A stretch of 7,827 nucleotides of DNA. Source: an uncultured Prevotellaceae bacterium (GTDB lineage: Bacteria; Bacteroidota; Bacteroidia; Bacteroidales; Muribaculaceae). This document shows, in pieces, positions 1-4,868 of the stretch. The DNA lies in assembly GCA_947254205.1 (NCBI GenBank), contig CAMYCE010000101.1:1-7827 (forward strand). Reading direction: 5' to 3'. Under the pieces are notes generated by a model. That model was not told the origin of the DNA and ran no database searches. It saw nothing but the letters and a program-made list of their open reading frames with translations. A program made the translations under genes and the position numbers. The number at the start of each line of letters is the position of its first letter. The stretch's first letter is position 1.

Positions 1-1
1 G

Positions 2-112
2 ACATATAAGGCTCACAAGGCCGAGATTGACGCATGGGCCAAGGGAATAGACCCCTCCACAGGAGAAGCATTGCCGGCAGTGGACGACACCATAAAAAAA
101 TCGCAGGCTTGA
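2..112 (+). CDS. C-terminal end of an unrecognised protein (5' truncated by window)
   Basis: The frame beginning at base 2 is open for 36 codons and stops at TGA 110-112; the start lies outside the window. The visible tail is hydrophilic and charged, with a central stretch AWAKGIDPSTGEALP and a lysine-containing end (IKKSQA). There is no membrane segment and no motif I can assign to a family. The composition is protein-like, and the stop codon falls exactly in the loop of a terminator hairpin, which supports a real gene end. It runs towards the 3' ends of the tRNA-Arg genes (convergent). The DPxTGE turn occurs in many unrelated proteins, so I do not name a function. Confidence 0.6.
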   Translation, partial: TYKAHKAEIDAWAKGIDPSTGEALPAVDDTIKKSQA

Positions 113-129
113 TTCAGCTTGCGATTTTT
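96..129. terminator. Bidirectional intrinsic terminator
   Basis: Arms AAAAATCGCAGGCT (96-109) and AGCTTGCGATTTTT (116-129) pair over 14 positions with one G-T wobble, leaving a 6-base loop that contains the TGA stop of the upstream gene. Reading + the stem ends in five T; reading - it ends in seven T. It can therefore end both the + strand gene and the - strand tRNA at 131-204. Confidence 0.8.
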
Positions 130-130
130 G

Positions 131-204
131 TGACCCATACAGGATTCAAACCTGTAACCTTCTGATCCGTAGTCAGACACTCTATTCAATTGAGCTAATG
201 GGCC
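131..204 (-). tRNA. tRNA-Arg(ACG), copy 1
   Basis: Read on the - strand it folds as a full cloverleaf: acceptor GGCCCAT/ATGGGTC (one G-U), D stem GCTC/GAGT, anticodon stem TCTGA/TCAGA with loop CTACGGA, variable loop AGGTT, T stem ACAGG/CCTGT, discriminator A. The anticodon is ACG, which would be deaminated to ICG to read CGU/CGC/CGA arginine codons. No CCA is encoded. The D loop is AATTGAATA and the T loop TTTGAAT, so position 19 is A and position 56 is U rather than the near-universal G19 and C56. The sequence is identical to the copy at 270-343. Only a weak -7-like TACTCTTG (222-229) precedes it, so it may also be served by read-through from copy 2. Confidence 0.95.
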
Positions 205-239
205 AATTGTGGCACGAATGCCAAGAGTAAATATTTCTC

Positions 240-265
240 AAAAAAATGGAAGCTCGAAAGCTTCC
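240..265 (-). terminator. Intrinsic terminator behind tRNA-Arg copy 2
   Basis: On the - strand GGAAGCT and AGCTTCC pair perfectly (7 bp) around a TTCG tetraloop, followed by ATTTTTTT. It lies a few bases after the 3' end of the tRNA at 270-343 and before the tRNA at 131-204, so it should separate the two transcripts at least in part. A smaller TGGCA-TTCG-TGCCA hairpin (210-223) sits just upstream of copy 1. Confidence 0.8.
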
Positions 266-269
266 GTTG

Positions 270-343
270 TGACCCATACAGGATTCAAACCTGTAACCTT
301 CTGATCCGTAGTCAGACACTCTATTCAATTGAGCTAATGGGCC
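270..343 (-). tRNA. tRNA-Arg(ACG), copy 2 (promoter-proximal)
   Basis: This gene is base-for-base identical to the tRNA at 131-204: ACG anticodon, discriminator A, no encoded CCA, and the same A19/U56 combination (bases 325 and 287 of the window). It has a good promoter at 400-430 and its own terminator at 240-265. The leader between promoter and tRNA contains an AAGGGG/CCCCTT hairpin around 372-388 that may help 5' processing; that role is inference. Confidence 0.95.
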
Positions 344-399
344 AATTGTTTAAAGAACTTTGTTTTAACTAAAGGGGCTCTCCCCCTTATTTGCGGTTG

Positions 400-430
400 C
401 AAAGTTAAGTGTTTTTTTTGTAATCGGCAA
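400..430 (-). promoter_or_regulatory. Bacteroidetes-type promoter for the tRNA-Arg genes
   Basis: On the - strand the -7 box TAACTTTG (400-407) is preceded by TTG (428-430) with a 20-base spacer, matching the known Bacteroidetes primary sigma consensus TTTG / TAnnTTTG. The expected start of transcription is near 392, about 50 bases before the mature 5' end of tRNA copy 2. Confidence 0.75.
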
Positions 431-495
431 CGCTTTTCCTCAAGTTTTTTCAAAAAAAAGCGATTGCGGAATCTTTATTCTTGCCTATCAAGCTA

Positions 496-699
496 TTAAA
501 GAAGCCATGTTGCCAATGCCCACACCACAAAAATGAGCAATGCAATGATGGTGGGTTTCACAAGGGTCTTGTAATCGACAATGTAATAGGCCTGACGAGG
601 AGAGTCGATTTTTTCGGGCTTTTCAGAGGCGATAGCCAACTTGTGCTCGTCGATGGGTTGCACGAGCTGTTCTTCTTCGCTGTATTGAGTAGCTTTCAT
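496..699 (-). CDS. Small protein with C-terminal membrane anchor, function unknown
   Basis: The 67-residue product has a soluble, acidic N-terminal part (SEEEQLV, ASEKPEKID), a tyrosine-rich linker (AYYIVDYKTL, about 37-46) and one hydrophobic segment from about residue 50 to the last residue (IIALLIFVVWALATWLL). With only that one hydrophobic stretch and the end of the chain inside it, it resembles a tail-anchored inner-membrane protein. A promoter with both boxes and correct spacing lies 35 bases upstream, and the start is ATG, so I take it as real although it is short and its other strand also carries an open frame of 89 codons. I recognise no family. It stands alone between the tRNA pair and the ATP-grasp gene. 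Confidence 0.7.
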   Translation of the reverse strand: MKATQYSEEEQLVQPIDEHKLAIASEKPEKIDSPRQAYYIVDYKTLVKPTIIALLIFVVWALATWLL

Positions 700-733
700 A
701 TCTCTAAGATTTCTTGTTTTTTGTATTGTGGTG

Positions 734-764
734 CAAAGTTAATATTTTAATTGCTAATCTACAA
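734..764 (-). promoter_or_regulatory. Promoter for the 67-residue membrane protein gene
   Basis: On the - strand the -7 box TAACTTTG (734-741) and -33 TTG (762-764) are separated by exactly 20 bases. Transcription should start around 725-728, giving a leader of about 25-30 bases before the ATG at 699. Confidence 0.7.
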
Positions 765-788
765 TTCCACAATCACAATTAATTTTTG

Positions 789-818
789 GGAGGAGTTAAG
801 GAGGAGTTAAGGAGTTAA
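789..818 (+). repeat. Tandem repeat GGAGGAGTTAA (two copies plus a partial)
   Basis: GGAGGAGTTAA occurs at 789-799 and again at 800-810 with no gap, followed by the partial unit GGAGTTAA at 811-818. A one-mismatch copy, GGAGGAGTGAA, is at 881-891 between the -33 and -7 boxes of the next promoter. The array lies 60-90 bases upstream of that -33 box. It could be slipped-strand expansion or repeated protein-binding sites; the sequence does not decide. Confidence 0.75.
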
Positions 819-876
819 GACGGCACGGTTGGAGCGGTATTGGTTGCTATATAATCAACAAATTAAACAAAGGGAA

Positions 877-906
877 TTGAGGAGGAGTGAATTTTGGCTA
901 ACTTTG
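877..906 (+). promoter_or_regulatory. Promoter abutting the ATP-grasp gene start
   Basis: A -33 TTG (877-879) and a -7 TAACTTTG (899-906) are 19 bases apart. Transcription is expected a few bases after the -7 box, at about 911-915, and the ATG starts at 915. The promoter also overlaps the upstream in-frame TTG codon at 894, which argues against that codon being the start. Confidence 0.7.
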
Positions 907-914
907 CATGTGCT

Positions 915-2030
915 ATGCGTGACGTTTATCTTTTCAACCCCGACAATGATTTAGCCTTGGCCTATGGTGGCGACAACTATACTGCTCCCCCATTTGCCCG
1001 GCAACTGGAGCGTGACCTTGCCACACTGCCCATGTGGTTTGCCACGCAGGGGGCAATGATTCTCGTGCCCGATAAAAAGACACAGCAATGGGTTAACAAC
1101 ACCGCCCTGCAATGGAATCTTGATGTCGAAGCCATCACTCCACAAGAGCTTGCCAGCATAGCTCAAGCGAGATACTACCCTTGGGGGTGGAGCGTTGCCC
1201 TGCGTCACAAGCTCATGAACAGGGGGGCCAAAGTGGTAGACCTGCCCTCGATAGAGGCTATTGAAAAAATGCGACAGCTCTCCCACCGTCGCACCTCAAT
1301 TGCCATACACACGCTTTTGAGTCAAGTTTTGCACACACGCTTCTCGCCCATTCCTCAAGAATTTGACACAATGAGTGGTGTGATGCAATTTGCGCGCACA
1401 CAGCCCGGGTGCTATCTCAAGTCTCCATGGTCGGGAAGTGGCAGGGGCATCTATCATGTGCTTGATGCCAGCGACCCTTATCTCGAGAACTGGTGTCGAG
1501 GCATCTTGAAGCGACAAGGCTCGATTTTGGGCGAAGTGGGCTTGTCGCGCACCACCGATTTTGCCGTTGAATTTCACAGCCGGCATGGAGTTGTTGATGT
1601 TGCAGGTTACTCCATTTTTGAGAGCGACTTTCACAGCCAATATGCCCATGGCACAGTGGCCCGCAACAGCCTGTTGCACAATCGTCTCACTGCACAATGC
1701 CCCATTCTCGATGCTGTAACCGATGCCTTGAAAGACATATTGCGAGCCATGGTAGCTCCTCACTATGAAGGCTTTTTGGGCATTGACATGCTGTTATATA
1801 GCGATGATGATGGTTGCATCAAGCTCAACCCTTGTGTAGAACTCAACTTGCGCCCCACCATGGGAATCGTGGCAAGCACAATGGGCAATCTACTTGCCCA
1901 TAAAGGTGGGCAAGGTCGCTTTGTCATCGAACATAGCAGGCAAGGATTTCACTCCCAAGAGGGGCACATAGCCCTCACCCCTATCGATGACTCTACACGC
2001 TACCGTGCCATTATTGTGCTCGATGGCTAA
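915..2030 (+). CDS. ATP-grasp-like ligase of unknown substrate
   Basis: The 371-residue protein begins with VYLFNPDNDLALAYGG, the conserved N-terminus I associate with a Bacteroidetes family of hypothetical proteins. Its second half has ATP-grasp features: a lysine and glycine-rich ATP loop YLKSPWSGSGRGI (167-179, K169), a GID acidic site (D291) and the metal-binding signature ELNLRPTMG with E309, N311 and R313. ATP-grasp enzymes join a carboxylate to an amine or thiol through an acyl phosphate, so a cytosolic ligase is the likely role; the substrate cannot be read from the sequence or its neighbours. ATG 915 is chosen over TTG 894 because it begins the conserved N-terminus and lies after the promoter. 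No signal peptide is seen. The gene ends in a 4-base overlap with maf on the other strand, with no terminator between. Confidence 0.85.
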   Translation: MRDVYLFNPDNDLALAYGGDNYTAPPFARQLERDLATLPMWFATQGAMILVPDKKTQQWVNNTALQWNLDVEAITPQELASIAQARYYPWGWSVALRHKLMNRGAKVVDLPSIEAIEKMRQLSHRRTSIAIHTLLSQVLHTRFSPIPQEFDTMSGVMQFARTQPGCYLKSPWSGSGRGIYHVLDASDPYLENWCRGILKRQGSILGEVGLSRTTDFAVEFHSRHGVVDVAGYSIFESDFHSQYAHGTVARNSLLHNRLTAQCPILDAVTDALKDILRAMVAPHYEGFLGIDMLLYSDDDGCIKLNPCVELNLRPTMGIVASTMGNLLAHKGGQGRFVIEHSRQGFHSQEGHIALTPIDDSTRYRAIIVLDG

Positions 2031-2602
2031 TAGTGTTTCAACACATGGTAGAGCCGTTGCACCGGCAAGCCCATCACATTGTAGAAACTGCCCGAAATGC
2101 TCTTGATGCCCATGTAGCCTATCCACTCTTGAATGCCATAGGAGCCAGCTTTGTCGAGCGGCTTGAACCTATCAACATAATAAGCGATTTCCTCCTCTTC
2201 AAGCCGGGCAAACTCCACTTGGGACTCACAACTGAAGCTCTCTCGCCGGGCAACTGTGGCTATCGTGACACCGGTAATCACGGTGTGACGTTGGCCCGAA
2301 AGCCTGCGAAGCATGGCGCAAGCTTCGCGCTCATCGCCGGGCTTACCTATCACTTTGCCATCAAGCACCACAACCGTGTCGGCAGTAATGAGCAATTCAT
2401 TACTGGTCAGGCTATAGGCACTTGACTTGAGTTGCGACAGATATTCGGGAATGTGCTCTATAGCCAACAGAGAAGGATAGGTCTCCTCAATGCCTTTTAT
2501 CACTTCAACTCTAAAATCGATGCCCAGCCCGGCCAGCAATTCACGCCTGCGAGGCGAACCACTGGCGAGCACCACATCATATTTTTTTAAATTTTCAAGC
2601 AT
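2027..2602 (-). CDS. maf: Maf-family nucleoside triphosphate pyrophosphatase (dTTP/UTP type)
   Basis: Maf proteins hydrolyse selected, often modified, NTPs to NMP and pyrophosphate in the cytosol, cleaning the nucleotide pool and affecting cell division. The 191-residue product shows the signature ASGSPRRREL (13-22), a conserved lysine (K59) before SSAY, the acidic ITADTVV motif (D75), GKP, and DKAGSYGIQE (150-159). The YGIQ form is typical of the dTTP/UTP-preferring YhdE branch, not of the m7GTP-preferring YceF branch. I start at ATG 2602 (MLENLKKY), which matches Bacteroides homologues; an upstream in-frame TTG at 2638 would overlap kdsC and add unconserved residues. It is the last gene of the nitroreductase-kdsC-maf operon, 25 bases after kdsC. 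Its stop TAG (2029-2027) overlaps the TAA of the convergent ATP-grasp gene. Confidence 0.95.
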   Translation of the reverse strand: MLENLKKYDVVLASGSPRRRELLAGLGIDFRVEVIKGIEETYPSLLAIEHIPEYLSQLKSSAYSLTSNELLITADTVVVLDGKVIGKPGDEREACAMLRRLSGQRHTVITGVTIATVARRESFSCESQVEFARLEEEEIAYYVDRFKPLDKAGSYGIQEWIGYMGIKSISGSFYNVMGLPVQRLYHVLKHY

Positions 2603-2627
2603 AACTGTGTATTCACTGTTTAATAAT

Positions 2628-3149
2628 TTACCAACCAAAAGCGTGCTTGTCGTCGAGCCATAGTCCTTGTGCTTTCATCACCTGTTCAAGCAAGTCGCGC
2701 CCCACTCCATAGCCCCCATCACAAGGCGAAACATAGTGTGCCACTTGAAGCACCTCGCGAGCCGCATCGGCAGGAGCAACAGCAAGCCCCACAGCTTGCA
2801 TCGCCTGCAAGTCGGGAATGTCGTCGCCCACATAGGCCACCTCATCGCTTTTCAAGTTGTGCTTGCTCATCCATTGCTCCAAGATGGGAAGTTTCATGGC
2901 AGCTCCCATGTAGACGTCTTGCAAGCCCAAACCCTCAAAACGCACCTGCACTGCACGAGTGTTGCCTCCCGTGATAATAGCCAATTGAAGGCCATGTTTA
3001 ACAGCCAACTGCAAGGCATAGCCATCTTTGATGCTCACCATGCGCAAGGGCTCTCCCTCGGGCGAGAGCGGAATTGTTGATGGCGACAACACTCCATCAA
3101 CATCAAAAGCAATGCCCTTTATTTTCTTTAAATCATAGTCTATCATCAT
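2628..3149 (-). CDS. kdsC: KDO 8-phosphate phosphatase (HAD superfamily)
   Basis: KdsC removes phosphate from 3-deoxy-D-manno-octulosonate 8-phosphate, giving KDO for the inner core of lipopolysaccharide. At 173 residues it is a cap-less HAD protein of the usual KdsC length; such enzymes are homotetramers in the cytosol. All four HAD motifs are visible: DVDGVLS (D16 nucleophile, D18 acid/base), ITGG (T60), K86 and GDDIPD (D109, D110, D113). The subfamily stretch IKDGYALQLA (40-49) and the C-terminal GGYGVGRDLLEQV are also present. Two adjacent ATGs (3149 and 3146) could start it. It lies 22 bases after the nitroreductase and 25 before maf, so it is co-transcribed; a kdsC-maf pair is common in Bacteroidales. 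Confidence 0.93.
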   Translation of the reverse strand: MMIDYDLKKIKGIAFDVDGVLSPSTIPLSPEGEPLRMVSIKDGYALQLAVKHGLQLAIITGGNTRAVQVRFEGLGLQDVYMGAAMKLPILEQWMSKHNLKSDEVAYVGDDIPDLQAMQAVGLAVAPADAAREVLQVAHYVSPCDGGYGVGRDLLEQVMKAQGLWLDDKHAFGW

Positions 3150-3171
3150 TTCCCTGTATCATTACTCCATT

Positions 3172-3732
3172 TTAAAACGATTGATCATCGCCACTATTGC
3201 TATTCCAAGGCCCGAGATGTACCTGATTCCAAAACAGTTTGTCGGGATTGGCAGGATTGCGAGTCTCGCCCTTGTGGCCAATAGCGAGCACACACACCAC
3301 TTGTTGCTCGGCGTTGATATTAAACATTGCCTTCACGGCCTCGCTTGCCGTGTTTTCATCGTCGAGCATGCGACAACGCACCTGAATCCAGCAACTGCCC
3401 AAGCCCAAAGCCTCGGCTTGCAACTGCATGTAGCTGGCGGCAATTGAAGCATCTTCGACCCACACATCACTTTGCAACGGGTTGGCACTCACAATAATTG
3501 CAAGGCTGCATCGCGCAATTGGGCTTGCAAACTGGGGCTTGCACTGCGACAATTGCTCGAGTTGTTGCTTGTCGTCGACCAGTGTGAAACTCCACGATCG
3601 GCTATTTTTGGAAGTTGGAGCAAGCAAGCCTGCCTCAACAATTGTTTTGACATCTTCGGGGGCAATTTCCTCATCGGTATATTTCCTGATGCTGTGTCGC
3701 CACAACAACATTCCATGAAAATCTTTCATCAT
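3172..3732 (-). CDS. Nitroreductase family flavoprotein
   Basis: The 186-residue product belongs to the FMN-dependent nitroreductase fold, homodimers that use NAD(P)H to reduce nitro compounds, quinones or flavins. Visible features: the N-terminal FMN phosphate motif RHSIRKY (12-18), APTSKNSRSW (a variant of the usual APSxxNxQPW), EDASIAASYMQLQAEALGLG with SCWIQVR following, and a C-terminal AIGHKGETR segment. The physiological substrate is unknown. Two neighbouring ATGs (3732, 3729) are possible starts. It heads the - strand operon with kdsC and maf and has its own promoter at 3764-3794. Its link to KDO synthesis is probably only co-transcription. Confidence 0.92.
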   Translation of the reverse strand: MMKDFHGMLLWRHSIRKYTDEEIAPEDVKTIVEAGLLAPTSKNSRSWSFTLVDDKQQLEQLSQCKPQFASPIARCSLAIIVSANPLQSDVWVEDASIAASYMQLQAEALGLGSCWIQVRCRMLDDENTASEAVKAMFNINAEQQVVCVLAIGHKGETRNPANPDKLFWNQVHLGPWNSNSGDDQSF

Positions 3733-3763
3733 TTTATTTTATCGTGTTTTGTTATTGATGCTT

Positions 3764-3794
3764 CAAATGTAAGCATAAATGATGAAAATAGAAA
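3764..3794 (-). promoter_or_regulatory. Promoter for the nitroreductase-kdsC-maf operon
   Basis: On the - strand TACATTTG (3764-3771) matches the TAnnTTTG -7 box, with TTT at 3792-3794 in the -33 position after a 20-base spacer. This would give a leader of about 25 bases. A GGAGGAGTAT sequence (3795-3804 on -) lies directly upstream of the -33 position. Confidence 0.5.
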
Positions 3795-3851
3795 ATACTC
3801 CTCCAAAAGCGAAGCATTACAATCAATTATAGAAAAATGGGCAGTAATTGC

Positions 3852-3861
3852 TAACTTTGCA
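3852..3861 (+). promoter_or_regulatory. -7 box of the promoter for the PfkB kinase gene
   Basis: TAACTTTGCA (3852-3861) is identical to the -7 boxes before the tRNA, small-protein and ATP-grasp genes. The -33 region is poor (TTA at 3827-3829, spacer 22). Transcription from about 3867 would leave a leader of nearly 40 A-rich bases with no Shine-Dalgarno sequence. Confidence 0.6.
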
Positions 3862-3904
3862 GTCGTCAATAAAAAATGGCCATAAGAAAAAAAGCTGAAA
3901 AACA

Positions 3905-4777
3905 ATGATCGACATTTGCTGCATTGGGCACATCACCCTCGACCACATCATCACCCCACACAGTAGCACAATCTTGAATGGTGGCACCTCGTTTTATTTT
4001 TCAAATGCAATAGCCCACATGCCACATTGCAATTATAAACTGGTGACAAGTTTGGCTTCAAGCGAAATGAAAGCGGTGCATGAAATGCGCAACCAAGGCA
4101 TTGACGTTGATGTGATAGAAAGCCAACACACGGTGGTGTTTGAAAACAAATATGGCCACAACATGAACAACCGCACACAACGCGTGCTTGCCAAAGCCGA
4201 CCCTTTCACTGTGAAAAAACTACAACATGTGACGGCGCGCTACATTCATTTAGGAAGCCTGCTCGCCGACGATTTTCCCATCGAGGTGTTCCCGTTTCTT
4301 GCTCAAAAAGGCATTTTGAGCGTTGATGCACAAGGCTTTTTGCGATGTGTTGAAGGGCAAAAAGTGCAACCCTGCGATTGGAAGGATAAATGCGAAGCCT
4401 TGAAATGGGTTGATATTCTAAAGGTTAATGAACACGAGATTGAAACCCTCACTGGGCACAAAGAGATAGAGCCGGCAGCCATGGTGCTTGCATCGTGGGG
4501 CGTTAAAGAAGTGCTCATCACATTGGGGAGCGAAGGTTCCTATATCTATGCACAAGAAAAATTGCATGCCATTCCTGCCTATCAACCACAACAGGTTGTT
4601 GATGCAACAGGCTGTGGCGACACCTATGCAACCGGATACCTCTACATGCGCTCTCAAGGTGCATCTATCAACGAGGCAGGGTGTTTTGCTGCAGCCATGG
4701 CCACTCTCAATCTTGAAAAAAATGGAGCTTTCAACGGCACACTTCAGCAAGTGAAGCTGGTGATGGGCCAAAATTAG
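3905..4777 (+). CDS. PfkB-family (ribokinase-like) carbohydrate kinase
   Basis: The 290-residue protein is an ATP-dependent kinase of the ribokinase/PfkB fold, phosphorylating a hydroxymethyl group of a sugar, nucleoside or polyol in the cytosol. The substrate-binding glycine pair is in LNGGTSFYFSNA (24-35). The C-terminal PfkB signature is VVDATGCGDTYATGY, with the anion hole ATGCG and the catalytic base D239. KVNEHEIETLTG and VLITLGSEGSYIY, typical of the nucleotide-binding half, also fit. The GCGD form instead of the usual GAGD, and the opening ICCIGHITLDHI, recall a Bacteroidetes branch annotated only as PfkB kinase, sometimes compared with inositol kinases; I cannot fix the substrate. 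It is a single-gene unit divergent from the nitroreductase operon. Confidence 0.92.
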   Translation: MIDICCIGHITLDHIITPHSSTILNGGTSFYFSNAIAHMPHCNYKLVTSLASSEMKAVHEMRNQGIDVDVIESQHTVVFENKYGHNMNNRTQRVLAKADPFTVKKLQHVTARYIHLGSLLADDFPIEVFPFLAQKGILSVDAQGFLRCVEGQKVQPCDWKDKCEALKWVDILKVNEHEIETLTGHKEIEPAAMVLASWGVKEVLITLGSEGSYIYAQEKLHAIPAYQPQQVVDATGCGDTYATGYLYMRSQGASINEAGCFAAAMATLNLEKNGAFNGTLQQVKLVMGQN

Positions 4778-4790
4778 AGCAACCGGCCAC

Positions 4791-4829
4791 AAAAAACTGT
4801 GCCAAGCTCATATCACAGCCTGACACAGT
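4791..4829 (-). terminator. Strong intrinsic terminator of the carboxyltransferase gene
   Basis: On the - strand ACTGTGTCAGGCT pairs with AGCTTGGCACAGT over 13 positions (two G-U wobbles) around the loop GTGATATG, followed at once by six T. It begins about 40 bases after the stop codon of the gene at 4869-6647. In + orientation the two wobbles become A-C mismatches and the following T run is displaced, so it is a poorer terminator for the PfkB gene. Confidence 0.85.
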
Positions 4830-4868
4830 GTCGTGTTTTTCAGGTTTTTATAGTATATAGTTACTTAA

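Larger units (their letters stand above)
128..349. repeat. 83-bp perfect direct repeat spanning both tRNA genes
   Basis: Bases 128-210 and 267-349 are identical and offset by 139. The identity covers the whole tRNA plus 3 bases beyond its 3' end and 6 bases beyond its 5' end, then stops abruptly. This is a tandem tRNA gene duplication kept identical, not a partial 3'-end duplication of the kind left by site-specific integration. Confidence 0.9.

Noticed and set aside
128..349. tRNA direct repeat as attachment sites of an integrated element
   Set aside because: Only 56 bases separate the repeats, both tRNA genes are complete, and no integrase lies between them. It is a tandem gene duplication.
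428..473. Hairpin and A/T runs between the small-protein gene and the tRNA promoter as a terminator
   Set aside because: The CGCTTTT/AAAAGCG stem is not followed by T on either strand in a clean way, and the alternative GATT-GCGG-AATC stem has only 4 bp. It also overlaps the -33 box of the tRNA promoter. A terminator here is possible but not supported.
894..914. In-frame TTG at 894 as start of the ATP-grasp gene
   Set aside because: It would place the promoter -7 box TAACTTTG inside the coding region, and the seven added residues precede the conserved N-terminus that begins at ATG 915.
2603..2638. In-frame TTG at 2638 as start of maf
   Set aside because: It overlaps the end of kdsC and adds residues that do not resemble Maf proteins, whereas ATG 2602 gives the usual MLENLKKY start.
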